64,000 nucleotides of DNA, from positions 145,533 to 209,532 of the forward strand of contig NZ_JAIQDW010000007.1 in the NCBI RefSeq assembly GCF_020026925.1. Direction: 5' to 3'. Numbering within the stretch: the stretch's first letter is position 1; every line of letters begins with the position of its first letter. Shown here piece after piece: positions 35,339-44,994 of this stretch. The notes below the pieces were generated by a model that saw nothing but the letters and a program-made list of their open reading frames with translations, made no database searches and had not been told where the DNA came from. Both the position numbers and the translations under genes were made by a program. Origin of the DNA: Flavobacterium hibisci. GTDB lineage: Bacteria; Bacteroidota; Bacteroidia; Flavobacteriales; Flavobacteriaceae.

Positions 35339-38314
35339 ATGGGGAAGTTTTTACGCAATTTTTTTCAAAGCACTTATATAATATTACCTGCTATTTTAAT
35401 TTTTATCTTTCTTTACTTCCAAAAAGCGGTTAACTCATTGATCGAGAATTTTCTAATGTCCGCCCCCTCATATAACAAGTGGTACTTACAACTAATTTTG
35501 ATGCTGGCCTTTATCAGCTCAATTCTCCTTCTGTATAAAAAACTAATTGTTAATAAATATCTGCCTGCTCCAGCTGAATATAACATTATTTTCCTACTGT
35601 CTATCCTGCTTCTGTATTATCGCTTTAATTGGAATGGATTAAACTGGAACCTGCATTCAATTGTCCAGATCAAATGGTTTTCAATAAAATATATTGACTT
35701 GGCACTCGTACTTGCACTTCTGTACTTCTGTTTTAGCAGCTTCAGCCGTATTAGAAAAGCAATGAAGAAGCCTGCACTAGTAAACAATTTTCTAATAAGC
35801 GACGATCCAATTTCTTCTACTGGACAGGATCATGTAAATTTTAGTCCAATAATTGAAAAACTGACGGCAATATTACTGCATGACGAGCATCCAAAATCTA
35901 TATCGATAGGTTTAGTCGGTCCGTGGGGCAACGGAAAATCCAGTTTGATACAGCTTGTCAAAAACAATATTGACAAATCTGAACAGTTTAAGAAAAAAGA
36001 AATAATCTCAATTCATTTCCTACCGTACCTTAATCACAATGAGAGTGAAATCATAAATGAGTTCTTTACATTACTCAGCAACCAGCTAGCGCCATATAAC
36101 GGGAAGTTGTCCAATCAGATCCTTGACTACTCAGAAAAATTAACAGACCTCTACCAAAATAAGAACCTCAAAAATTTTCTGGAGAACCATGTAACGAATT
36201 TCTCAAAGTCCTCGGCATGCGAGCTTTATGAAAACATCAACGTGATGCTTGGCGAAACAGATAAAAAAATTATTGTGTTCATAGATGATCTGGACCGCCT
36301 CAACCAGAAAGAAATCCTTCAGACCCTTAAGCTTATCCGCAATACCGCCAACTTTACCAATACGTTTTTTGTGCTTGCAATGGATAAGCAGTATGTGATA
36401 AAACGGCTGACCGCCAAAGGGAATATTCTTGACACCAAGTTTGTCGATAAGTTTTTCCAGCTGGAGATTTATCTTCCTGAAATAGAGAACAGTCTTCTGA
36501 AAAAGTACTTTATTTCGGAAATGCTGCGCCCATTCAGTCCGGCACCTACAGATTTGGAAATCAGGCTGAACGCTGCTCTTATGGAGCCAAATCTTCTCTT
36601 TGAGGATTATATAAAAAATTTCAGAGACGTCAAAAGGGTTGTCAACCAGATTAAGTACGATATTTCCCTTTTCAACGAGGATTTTTACTATCTGAACCTG
36701 ACAGATTTTATAAACTTTACCTTCTTTAAGCTTAAATTTCCAAACATGGTAAAACAGCTAAACGACAGCAGAGGAGATTTTTTAACCGTTGACAAAATAA
36801 AAGGAACCTATAAGTTAAAGGAAGTACCAAAAGACCAGAAGAATATGGTTGAAAATATCATCTATTCGTCTGCTAATGAGTCCATAGGAAGCATTAAACA
36901 TCTGGATTGTTACGAGCTTTATGCAAAGATTATAAGGGAAGGCGACTTTAGTAGTCCAAATGAAAAAAATTCCCGAAGCGATAATCTGCTGCTTGTGAAA
37001 ACAATGGCGCATCTATTTGGTAATGAAAATACTCCTGAAGGACAAGATTCCATTAGATTCATTAATAACTTTCAAATGCTTGTACAGCAGCGCATCTTTC
37101 CAAACTACTTCAAACAGGCTGAATTTGATGCTTTATTTTCCGCTGATAGCCAGTCGCTTAAAAGCGAGCTGCTGAACATAAAAGCACAAGGCAAATCAGA
37201 ACAGCTGATTGGCAGACTGAATTATTTTTTGACTGACAACCCGGAAAAAATACGTCGTACCATAGAGTGCCTGACAATTATCTATGAAATGGACGGCGTG
37301 GAGAGTCATTACAACCTGGATACGTTTAAACTTATAGAAAAATTTGCGGCACAGCTTTACGAGGCTCTTGGTGAAGGCAGAATCAAGGAATATCAAAAAT
37401 GGCTAGATAAATCGCTCTTCAGCAATGATTCCTATTCTGATGAAACCAGGTTTTTCATAATAATTACAATTTGGAAAATTAAGGATATGAATGAGCTTTG
37501 GAAACTTGAAAAATTCTATATCACCAATAAAGCCGTCGAATTATTTGAAAAATTTCTATCCCGCTATGAAACCATACTTTGGGATGTAGATAATTTTAGG
37601 ATATACAGCCTCTATCATGGAGTAAAATTACTAAATAAGAATAAAGTCAATAAAATTTTGAAAGACTTTTGGCATCGCAACAGTATTGAGCTTTTATGCG
37701 TACAGTTTACCGAGCTAGATCCCTTTTCAAACACTGCATTTAGAATTTCTGAAACAGTTACTGAAATTTTTGGATCAAGAGATAAATATATTGATTTTGT
37801 AAAGGCTCATAAAGACAGCCCAATGCCAGAGATCAAGGAGTTCATTGATCTTTTCAAACTTTTAAAGGCCATTAACTTTCAATATACGCTAGAATATGAT
37901 TTTGAGCAATCTCCGCTTATGCTGAGTAAAATTAGAATCTCGGAGAATGAGCCCGGACGTGAAGGATACGGACAGCGAGAAAGGGATCCACAGGTAATAG
38001 TAAAAATAACGGATACCGATCTAGGTTATCATTTTGTAGCAGAAGCCAATTATAAGGAAAAATATGGTTTTAGCTTTACGATCTCTCAAGACGTTTTCTA
38101 TCTGACCATTAATGTGCGTTACGAGAAAATTGACAGCCTTCTTTCAGATTTCGTAGAGGATATAATGACTATGTATAACAACAATCCAAATTGGATTATC
38201 GATCAGGAAGTTATTACCGAAGGCATGAGAATCGAGCTTAAAGGAACTGATTATATAGAATTTATTTCCATTAAACCTAGACCTAACGAAGTAATAAAAT
38301 ATTTAAAAAAATAG
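35339..38314 (+). CDS. Membrane-anchored KAP-family P-loop NTPase, 991 aa
   Basis: Four N-terminal membrane segments (about residues 12-30, 48-65, 78-93 and 118-133) precede a KAP NTPase. It has Walker A GPWGNGKSS (about 194-202) and Walker B IVFIDDLDRL (about 311-320), followed by FVLAMDKQYV. This matches PF07693. The rest (about 450-991) is helical, with a beta-rich end and no known enzyme motif. KAP NTPases occur in defence systems, for example as the ATPase of Qatuor, and are thought to scaffold membrane-proximal complexes. No Qat partner genes (QueC-like, TatD) are here, so it may work alone. Role inferred from family and island. Confidence 0.85.
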   Translation: MGKFLRNFFQSTYIILPAILIFIFLYFQKAVNSLIENFLMSAPSYNKWYLQLILMLAFISSILLLYKKLIVNKYLPAPAEYNIIFLLSILLLYYRFNWNGLNWNLHSIVQIKWFSIKYIDLALVLALLYFCFSSFSRIRKAMKKPALVNNFLISDDPISSTGQDHVNFSPIIEKLTAILLHDEHPKSISIGLVGPWGNGKSSLIQLVKNNIDKSEQFKKKEIISIHFLPYLNHNESEIINEFFTLLSNQLAPYNGKLSNQILDYSEKLTDLYQNKNLKNFLENHVTNFSKSSACELYENINVMLGETDKKIIVFIDDLDRLNQKEILQTLKLIRNTANFTNTFFVLAMDKQYVIKRLTAKGNILDTKFVDKFFQLEIYLPEIENSLLKKYFISEMLRPFSPAPTDLEIRLNAALMEPNLLFEDYIKNFRDVKRVVNQIKYDISLFNEDFYYLNLTDFINFTFFKLKFPNMVKQLNDSRGDFLTVDKIKGTYKLKEVPKDQKNMVENIIYSSANESIGSIKHLDCYELYAKIIREGDFSSPNEKNSRSDNLLLVKTMAHLFGNENTPEGQDSIRFINNFQMLVQQRIFPNYFKQAEFDALFSADSQSLKSELLNIKAQGKSEQLIGRLNYFLTDNPEKIRRTIECLTIIYEMDGVESHYNLDTFKLIEKFAAQLYEALGEGRIKEYQKWLDKSLFSNDSYSDETRFFIIITIWKIKDMNELWKLEKFYITNKAVELFEKFLSRYETILWDVDNFRIYSLYHGVKLLNKNKVNKILKDFWHRNSIELLCVQFTELDPFSNTAFRISETVTEIFGSRDKYIDFVKAHKDSPMPEIKEFIDLFKLLKAINFQYTLEYDFEQSPLMLSKIRISENEPGREGYGQRERDPQVIVKITDTDLGYHFVAEANYKEKYGFSFTISQDVFYLTINVRYEKIDSLLSDFVEDIMTMYNNNPNWIIDQEVITEGMRIELKGTDYIEFISIKPRPNEVIKYLKK

Positions 38315-38422
38315 GCTCAGCAATATTTTTACAAGGGAAATAAAGTACTTTTTGTATTATGAGTTATAGGCTTGTCCATAAGCAAATCATGAAAGCAATA
38401 GATACAACATAGCTGCTTTTAA

Positions 38423-39148
38423 TCAGGCATTACGCAACTGTCCGTTAATTCGAAACCAAAAATTAATATATAGAAAGTCTTGTCCAAATTCTATAAATTC
38501 CGCTATACGTCCATCATATTTATTTCTTGTACTTCCTCCTTTTACAACCGTCTCCCGATGCACTACAGCTGCAACACTGATATGAATATAGAATCCAATA
38601 TCGCATCTTTCCATAAAATCTTTTTTGTTCCGCTTTTCTAAAATAAAGTTATTTTTGTAAAGATACGGATCATTATTTTTAAAGGCTTTACTATAGCTTG
38701 ATATAGATTGTCCGCCGCTTTGAGTCTTTCCAATAAAATTTTCCAGAAAGTAAACAGTCCAGTCCAGTCCAATTCCCCTATAAATTGATTAAGATAAAAC
38801 CCTATAAAAATCGGTTCTCTTAAATTATCATAATATCTTATCTTAAAAGCCTTTGTTAATATTTCTAAGAAAAGCGGGTCAAACTCTTCACTCACATCAT
38901 TGTTCACTTTAGAGAGCAGGTTTTTCAATCGTTCGAATTTATCAAAATGATATTGGTACCTTTCCCTTTCTTGAATATTAAAAACAATTACGGCCTTTAA
39001 ATATTTTTCAACAGCCGTGCTTGCTAATGTCAGTCCCTGAACTGTAGATGGTTATTTAATAGCGAGTGGCGATATAATCCCGGTATGCGAGATCCATCAG
39101 GGCATATCCTGTCGTTAGTTCTTCCATGAATGTAATCGGTTTGTCCAT
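38423..39148 (-). pseudogene. Frameshifted HEPN-like gene
   Basis: An ATG at 39148 starts MDKPITFMEELTTGYALMD and reaches a stop. The next frame continues with TVQGLTLASTAVEKYLKAVI, QERERYQYHFDKFERLKNLL and FEKFDP-like acidic helices to about 38640. A third frame resumes with CDIGFYIHISVAAVVHRE and ends at 38423. The AVEKYLKA helix is typical of HEPN-domain proteins. At least two frameshifts separate the three parts, so it is a decayed gene. Its place between the KAP NTPase and the integrase suggests a dead defence or toxin component. Confidence 0.6.
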
Positions 39149-39332
39149 AATAAATACTATTTTGGTTGTGCTTTAATTTGAAAGATCGAAGATATTCAAA
39201 TAGTACGCACTGATCCTGCGCAGTAAATTAGAATCTTAAGATTAAGCCATATTTTTGTATTATAATCAATAATAAAAATTGTAAAAGATATTTGGAGAAT
39301 AAATTATTAAAATACATGTGATTATTAATAGA

Positions 39333-41048
39333 CTACTCCAGTTTCAAATAATTTTCTTTTTCGACATTCCATTTGTAACTCCCTATATATGTACTAAAAA
39401 ACTTATTTATTAGATTTTCATCAGTAGTTAAAACTCCACTATCAGTATATTCTAAATTCAACACATTTCCTATTACTCTATAATTATATATTGGTTGTTT
39501 GTATTTCATCACATTTAAATCCAGCATCATTTTAAAACTTCCAGAACCGTAATTCAATTCAACATCTAAGAGTATCTCTTTATCTGTCAAAGTTTTATAA
39601 ATATAAACTTGCTTAATGAGCTGTTTAAATATTTTAATAAGTTGTAGGCGATTATTGGGAAGATTTTTAATCATATCTTCTAGGCTTTCGCTTTCATCAA
39701 GATTATCCAATTGGTCAATTTGCTCGAATAGCCTTTTATTTAACAGCTCTAACTTTGATGAAATGGAAAGAGATTCTTTATTTACTTCTTCTTTCAATTC
39801 TTCATATTCATCGACTTCCAATCCCCCTCGTAAATACAACTTTAACAGTTGACTTTCTTTATTCTTTTGTGATCTAAGAGATTTCTCTAATATTTGAATT
39901 TCATTTCGAAGCGAAACAATTTCCGAATTAAGATTCTCTTTTAGCTGATCAATCTTATCAATTAATGATAATAACTTCTTAGACTGTTTAAGCATATCTA
40001 AAATTGATGACTCTAAATAATCAATATTAATTCCCAAGTTTCCACAATTACCGCCTTTAAGTAATCGGCTGCTACATATATAGACTTTATCACCACCTGG
40101 AACAGGTTTATACTTTGCGAAGTAACCCCTGCCACAAACTGAACAAGTCAAAAGATCTTTTAAAAGATAGTTGTATTTCATGTGGTTGTTACGATGAGTT
40201 TTCGTTTTAATAATATCATTGCAACCATCAAATAATTCCGTACTAATAATTGAATCAACTTCATACAAATTACCTTTGAAGCGTCTTTGTCCTTTATAAA
40301 TTGGATTCTTGATAATGTCCAATATTGTCTTGTCAGACCATATTACATCTTGTGCCTTCTTCTTTGTGTTATAATTTAATACTTGATTTTTAAAGCTAAT
40401 ATTGACGCGGGTTGGCGTGCCTTTAGAATTTAAAAAAGACGCAATTTTCTTAACACCATTACCATTTTTGTAAAGGTCGAATATTTCTTTTATTACTATG
40501 GATTCTATTTCATCAACAACTAATTTCTTATTTTCATTTTTTCTATAACCATATGGCAAGTTTTTACTACCACCTGCATTACCATTGATTATCGATTGGA
40601 GTAACCCAGATTTCGAGCGTCGTTTCAATGTGCGTGACTCTGAGTCAGCGAACTCCATGAGTACTTGAAGTATAATATTCATAATGGAATCTCGCTCTAA
40701 ATTCTCGTCAAGTGTAGACCGATTAATTGAAGTAATAAATATGGGTATCTTTTTTTCCGTTAGTTCATCTATTAGAAGTCTTGTGACTTTTGGGTCACGA
40801 CCTAAACGGGATATTTCCGTGATGTAAATTGCATCAAAATATTTCGAATCATTATTGATAATATTAAGTAGCTTAGTGAGTTCCGGTCGTTTTTCATTTT
40901 CTTTATACCCCGAAATTCTTTCCGCAAACACTTCTATATTTTCTTCACTATATTTGTTACCAATCGCAGTTTTACAATCAGAAACTTGTCGTGTGTAATC
41001 CTGTTTATCAACTGTTGATACCCTGGCGTATATGCAAACTTTTCCCAT
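39333..41048 (-). CDS. Large serine recombinase (integrase), 571 aa
   Basis: Inserts and excises the island. The resolvase domain (1-145) has IYARVSTVDKQDYTRQ with the nucleophile Ser11 and ITEISRLGRD. The recombinase domain (about 160-285) has NLPYGYRKNEN and IIKNPIYKGQRRF. A zinc ribbon at about 300-345 has LLTCSVCGRGYF and a second Cys pair ending GGNCGN. A coiled coil follows (about 355-440), as in directionality-controlling large serine integrases. Its start codon lies within 50 bases of the comM/yifB sequence, the normal arrangement for an integrase next to its attachment site. Full length, no frameshift, so probably active. Confidence 0.92.
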   Translation of the reverse strand: MGKVCIYARVSTVDKQDYTRQVSDCKTAIGNKYSEENIEVFAERISGYKENEKRPELTKLLNIINNDSKYFDAIYITEISRLGRDPKVTRLLIDELTEKKIPIFITSINRSTLDENLERDSIMNIILQVLMEFADSESRTLKRRSKSGLLQSIINGNAGGSKNLPYGYRKNENKKLVVDEIESIVIKEIFDLYKNGNGVKKIASFLNSKGTPTRVNISFKNQVLNYNTKKKAQDVIWSDKTILDIIKNPIYKGQRRFKGNLYEVDSIISTELFDGCNDIIKTKTHRNNHMKYNYLLKDLLTCSVCGRGYFAKYKPVPGGDKVYICSSRLLKGGNCGNLGINIDYLESSILDMLKQSKKLLSLIDKIDQLKENLNSEIVSLRNEIQILEKSLRSQKNKESQLLKLYLRGGLEVDEYEELKEEVNKESLSISSKLELLNKRLFEQIDQLDNLDESESLEDMIKNLPNNRLQLIKIFKQLIKQVYIYKTLTDKEILLDVELNYGSGSFKMMLDLNVMKYKQPIYNYRVIGNVLNLEYTDSGVLTTDENLINKFFSTYIGSYKWNVEKENYLKLE

Positions 41049-41095
41049 TTGGCGATGTATTTAATATGCAAATATACACCACCCCTTTTAATACC
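41049..41095. other. Right attachment junction of the island in comM/yifB
   Basis: Upstream of about 41093 the frame of the ATPase fragment no longer matches the family: where PFRSPHHTISDVALVGGG is expected, the sequence reads TTPFNTTTNVALVGGG. Host sequence therefore begins about 41093 and the recombinase gene starts at 41048. The crossover lies in this interval. The core cannot be fixed without the left end. Confidence 0.65.
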
Positions 41096-41803
41096 ACAAC
41101 AAATGTTGCACTGGTTGGCGGGGGAAGTTATCCCCAGCCGGGAGAAATCTCAATGGCGCATAACGGAGTCTTATTTCTGGATGAATTGCCGGAATTTAAA
41201 AGAGATGTGTTGGAGGTAATGCGGCAGCCTTTAGAAGACAGGGAAGTTACGATTTCAAGAGCAAAATTTACAGTAACCTATCCCTCTTCTTTTATGCTCG
41301 TGGCAAGTATGAATCCAAGTCCAAGTGGTTTTTTTAACGATCCATCAATACCCAATACTTCTTCCCCACATGAAATGCAGCGCTACATGAGTAAAATTTC
41401 CGGACCTTTATTAGACCGGATCGATATTCATATTGAAGTAACACCAGTGCCTTTCGAGAAACTATCAGATGATAATAAAGCAGAAAGCAGTGCTTCAATT
41501 AGACAAAGAGTAACTTCTGCACGTGAAGTACAGTCTGTTCGTTTTCAAGAATTGACAAATATTCATTATAATGCACAAATGAGCAGTAAATTAATTCGGG
41601 AGTACTGTGTTCTTGATGAGCAATCAAAAGAATTACTGAAAACTGCCATGGAACGACTGAATCTTTCAGCAAGGGCTTACGACCGTATTTTAAAAGTTGC
41701 CAGAACCATTGCTGATTTAGATGCTGCTCCTCAGATAATTTCATCACATATTGCTGAAGCAATTCAGTATCGAAGTCTTGATCGTGATGGGTGGTTGGGA
41801 TAG
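41066..41803 (+). pseudogene. comM: 3' fragment of a comM/yifB Mg-chelatase-like AAA ATPase
   Basis: The sequence from VALVGGGSYPQPGEIS through Walker B (GVLFLDELPEF), the sensor region (FMLVASMNPSPSG), the arginine finger segment (GPLLDRIDIHIEV) and the C-terminal domain (LSARAYDRILKVARTIADL) matches the last half of ComM/YifB, a DNA-branch-migration helicase used in natural transformation. The N-terminal domain and Walker A are missing because the island integrated at the codons before VALVGGG. An ATG at 41066 could start a truncated product, but without the P-loop it would not hydrolyse ATP. The 5' part should lie beyond the left end of the island. Confidence 0.85.
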
Positions 41804-41811
41804 AGATTACA

Positions 41812-41839
41812 CAAAAAAGACAGCCGTAAAAAGCTGTCT
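41812..41839 (-). terminator. Terminator of the MFS transporter gene
   Basis: AGACAGC (41818-41824) pairs with GCTGTCT (41833-41839). Read on the minus strand, the stem is followed by a T-run. It lies 23 bases past the transporter stop codon. Confidence 0.75.
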
Positions 41840-41862
41840 CACATATAAGTTCATTTTAGAAT

Positions 41863-43131
41863 CTAAATTTCATGGATTATCGGAATGTCTTGGGTATTTA
41901 ACCCCGATTTTCTTTTGACAAGCTTACTCACACGGTACAAAAGAAATAACGTGACAAATGATATTGCAATAATTATGTATCCTAAAGTATCATAATGCTC
42001 AAGCGGACTAAACTTATCCTTTTGCACTACAATAGTTCCGGCAAAGGCGGCAGCTATACCCCCTGCAATTTGCTGTAAGGAGGAATTGATACTCATAAAA
42101 GCACCTCTGTCCTGCATTCCCGGAATAGAAGTAACTAAAGCTGTCGATGGGACCATACGGCTCATTACGCCCATCATCATAAGTACATTAAAAATTATAA
42201 CTAACCAAAGTGGGGTTTCGCCAAGATTGGTATATAACCCAACGATTATGATTGTCCAAACAGAAGCGTAAACAAATATCCTGAACTTATCTATTTTATC
42301 ACTTAATTTTCCTATTATCGGCATTACAACCAAAGTAGACAAACCTGCAATCATAAATACAATAGGCAATTCGTCCTGAGTGATTTTTAAATTGTTTATG
42401 GCAAAAGCACTCCCAAAAGGCATCATCATAAACCCACCTATCGAAAGCAGGGCTGTAGCTGTAAATCCAATTCTATATTCTTTATTACGGATTGTGTGTA
42501 TTAAGTGCATAAAAGCAGATTTATCCTGCTTAAGATTAAGATGTTCGTCAATTGGCTTCAATTTAACTGCAATCAATACTGCTATTATTACTGCCATTCC
42601 GGCTACCCATAAAAAAGGTGCGTGCCAGCCCCATGCATTAGCAAGATACAATCCTATAGGTATGCCCAGAATCTGACTTGCTCCAAATCCCATTTGAAGA
42701 AATCCCATGACACGGCCACGCTGTTGCAAAGTAAATAAGTCTGCTACGATAGCCATAGAAATTGAGCCTATTACACCGCCAAACAAACCTGTAACAATTC
42801 TGGCTGCTACTAATAAAGGATAGGAATTAACTAAACCACATAAAATTGTCCCGCCAATAAAGCCAAGATAAAAGAATAACAATAATTTTTTTCGATCGAA
42901 TTTATCTGCAAAACCTGCCGTTAAAAGCCCCGAAATTCCTGCGCTGAAAGCGTATGCTGAAACCACTAAACCGAAACGTGTCGTTTTTAAATCAAGGGAT
43001 TTCATAAGTATATCTCCTAATGGCGACATTACCATGAAATCCAGAATTACTGTAAATTGAGTAATTGCCAGTATAAAAACTGCAAATTTCTGATAACCCG
43101 TAAAAGGTATTACTGGATTTTCTTCCTTCAT
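41863..43131 (-). CDS. MFS transporter, probable drug efflux, 422 aa
   Basis: Twelve membrane segments with an MFS signature after helix 2 (GFADKFDRKKLLLF) and RIVTGLFGGVIGSISMAIVADLF in helices 4-5 (a drug:H+ antiporter-like pattern). The central loop (about 200-220) separates the two halves. Length is typical. A TetR regulator lies two genes upstream on the same strand with short spacings, the usual layout for a TetR-controlled exporter. The substrate is unknown; sugar or metabolite export cannot be excluded. Confidence 0.85.
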   Translation of the reverse strand: MKEENPVIPFTGYQKFAVFILAITQFTVILDFMVMSPLGDILMKSLDLKTTRFGLVVSAYAFSAGISGLLTAGFADKFDRKKLLLFFYLGFIGGTILCGLVNSYPLLVAARIVTGLFGGVIGSISMAIVADLFTLQQRGRVMGFLQMGFGASQILGIPIGLYLANAWGWHAPFLWVAGMAVIIAVLIAVKLKPIDEHLNLKQDKSAFMHLIHTIRNKEYRIGFTATALLSIGGFMMMPFGSAFAINNLKITQDELPIVFMIAGLSTLVVMPIIGKLSDKIDKFRIFVYASVWTIIIVGLYTNLGETPLWLVIIFNVLMMMGVMSRMVPSTALVTSIPGMQDRGAFMSINSSLQQIAGGIAAAFAGTIVVQKDKFSPLEHYDTLGYIIIAISFVTLFLLYRVSKLVKRKSGLNTQDIPIIHEI

Positions 43132-43138
43132 TTCTAAT

Positions 43139-43366
43139 TTATTCTAATGGTACACAATTGAAATTATGGTTGTCAAGAATATTGACAATTTGCTCCTCGG
43201 ATAATGTTGTGCTCACAACACGCAAAACACAATCAATATCTTCCTGATCAATATTCCACTCCTGAATCTCTGAATTTTCATCTAACGCAAAACTTATTTT
43301 TTGCCTGTCGTTTTCTGTTTTTATATTGGTTGCGAATACCAATATGTTGTTTAGAATCTCTTCCAT
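43139..43366 (-). CDS. Small HMA-like hypothetical protein, 75 aa
   Basis: Sits 7 bases before the MFS gene and 12 bases after the TetR gene, in the same operon. The C-terminal half (CVLRVVSTTLSEEQIVNIL, then FNCVPL) has the strand-helix-strand spacing of heavy-metal-associated-like folds but lacks CxxC, so metal binding is doubtful. Function unknown. Confidence 0.6.
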   Translation of the reverse strand: MEEILNNILVFATNIKTENDRQKISFALDENSEIQEWNIDQEDIDCVLRVVSTTLSEEQIVNILDNHNFNCVPLE

Positions 43367-43378
43367 AGCATTTAATAT

Positions 43379-43969
43379 TTATGGTGTCAGTGCTTTTAAT
43401 ACTAATTCAAATGCCTCATCCATTTTTTCCTGAGTGAGTTTAAAAGGCGTATCTCCAAAACTTTTGCCTTCATTTTCAAATCGAAGTAAGGCATATAAAG
43501 GCCCGTAAGCCACACTCCAGAACACCTCAATGGAAATCGGCAACAGTTCTTTTCTTTCTAAAGCATTTTCAATAAAACTCCACATCGTTTTTTTAAAATT
43601 TGCAAGGCTTTCTTCTAAAATATCATCCCGATAACTGGAATGGCTTAAGGCTTCCCAACAAGCAACTTTCAACGGATTTTTTAATGCAAATCTTGCCCTG
43701 TTTTCCCACTGCTTTCGTAAACCTTCCCTAAAAGACATAGCAGGGGAAAAATCTTTTACCATTTCACAGAAAAAAGTCTGCCCAATTTCCGACCCTATTT
43801 TTTTGATCAAATCTTCTTTGTCAGAATAATAAATATAAAGTGTTGCTACAGAAACACCGCTTTCTTTTGCCAGCCTATTCATTCCAAAACCTTCAACACC
43901 ATATTTGACAAGCATCTCAATAGCCTTCTGTTTGACTAGCTCTTCTTTGTTGGCATCTCTTGTCCGCAT
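43379..43969 (-). CDS. TetR-family transcriptional regulator, 196 aa
   Basis: The N-terminal TetR HTH (about residues 8-55) has KAIEMLVKYGVEGFGMNRLAK and SVATLYIYYSDKEDLIKK. The C-terminal ligand-binding bundle is of normal length. First gene of the operon with the small HMA-like protein and the MFS transporter, so it probably represses the exporter until its ligand binds. No clear operator palindrome was identified in the short upstream region. Confidence 0.88.
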   Translation of the reverse strand: MRTRDANKEELVKQKAIEMLVKYGVEGFGMNRLAKESGVSVATLYIYYSDKEDLIKKIGSEIGQTFFCEMVKDFSPAMSFREGLRKQWENRARFALKNPLKVACWEALSHSSYRDDILEESLANFKKTMWSFIENALERKELLPISIEVFWSVAYGPLYALLRFENEGKSFGDTPFKLTQEKMDEAFELVLKALTP

Positions 43970-44029
43970 TATTCTAATTTTATTTAAAACAAATATATTA
44001 AATATAAATGAATGTTCGCTTATTTATAA

Positions 44030-44059
44030 AAAATAATCCATCTAAAAATGGATTATTTT
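44030..44059 (-). terminator. Terminator of the AraC regulator gene
   Basis: AAAATAATCCAT (44030-44041) pairs with ATGGATTATTTT (44048-44059) with a 6-base loop. It is T-rich on the minus strand, 22 bases past the AraC stop. Confidence 0.75.
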
Positions 44060-44081
44060 AAAAATGAAAAGAGATAAATGT

Positions 44082-44981
44082 TTAATTAAATGACTGCCTA
44101 AATTCTAACGGAGACAATTTTGTTTTCTTTTTGAACAAAGTACTGAATGATTGCGAATGTTCAAATCCGAGTTCATAAGCAATTTCGCTTATCGAAAGTT
44201 TAGTTATCGAAAGTTTCTCTTTCGCTTTGCTAATGAGCTTTTCGTGTATATGCTGTTGCGTGTTTTGCCCGGTTTGAATTCGCAAAAGGTCACTCAAATA
44301 ATTAGGAGAAATATTCATCGCTTCTGCAATTTGGTAAACGGTTAAAAGTCCTTTTCCGGCTGAAGACTGATCAAAATAATTATTCAGATACGTTTCAAAT
44401 TTTGCCAGAAGCTGATGGCTTCCATTTTTCCTGGTAATGAATTGTCTTTCATAAAAACGTCTGGAATAGTTTAGCAGCAATTCAATTTGGGACAAAATAA
44501 TTTCCTGAGTATGCTGGTCGATATACTGACATTCTTTATCTATTTTATGAAGTATTTCAAGGAGATTATTTTCTTCATCTTCAGATAAATGCAAAGCTTC
44601 ATTCACTGCATATGAGAAAAATCCGTATAAAGAAATAGTATTTACCAGAGAATGTTTCAGTAAAAAATCTTCATGAAAAATCAATAAATAGCCAGCGGAA
44701 TCACATTGCATATTTTGCAGGTCAAGATACTGAACCTGATTTGGTGCTGTAAAACTCAAAACACCTTTATCATAGTCATAATGCTGTTGCCCGTATCTTA
44801 TTTTTCCTGTTGCGTTTCTTTTCAGTGCTACACAGTAAAACCTGTTTATAAAACCTTTCCAAATCTCATCTTCAATAAAAATACTTTCAGACAGGTTAAT
44901 AACACTCACCAAAGGATGTTTTGGTTCGGGAAGCGACAGTAATCGGTGAAATTGTGAAATAGAAGCAATTGTATTCATCAC
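44082..44981 (-). CDS. AraC-family regulator, 299 aa
   Basis: The C-terminal double HTH (about 205-299) has TVYQIAEAMNISPNYLSDLL and LSISEIAYELGFEHSQSFS, then FKKKTKLSPLEFRQ. The N-terminal 200 residues are a cupin-type sensor (YGQQHYDYDKGVLSFTAPN). It lies 13 bases after the aldo/keto reductase gene on the same strand, so it probably regulates that gene. A decayed paralogue is found at 46114 on the other side of the reductase. Confidence 0.88.
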   Translation of the reverse strand: MMNTIASISQFHRLLSLPEPKHPLVSVINLSESIFIEDEIWKGFINRFYCVALKRNATGKIRYGQQHYDYDKGVLSFTAPNQVQYLDLQNMQCDSAGYLLIFHEDFLLKHSLVNTISLYGFFSYAVNEALHLSEDEENNLLEILHKIDKECQYIDQHTQEIILSQIELLLNYSRRFYERQFITRKNGSHQLLAKFETYLNNYFDQSSAGKGLLTVYQIAEAMNISPNYLSDLLRIQTGQNTQQHIHEKLISKAKEKLSITKLSISEIAYELGFEHSQSFSTLFKKKTKLSPLEFRQSFN

Positions 44982-44994
44982 TGTAAATTTAAAA

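Noticed and set aside
35339..38314. Assignment of the KAP gene to a Qatuor (QatABCD) system
   Set aside because: No QueC-like or TatD-like genes lie nearby, and this protein carries N-terminal membrane helices.
40991..41065. Start of the ATPase fragment at 40991
   Set aside because: This part is antisense to the first codons of the serine integrase and does not resemble ComM/YifB, so the host gene sequence begins later (about 41093).
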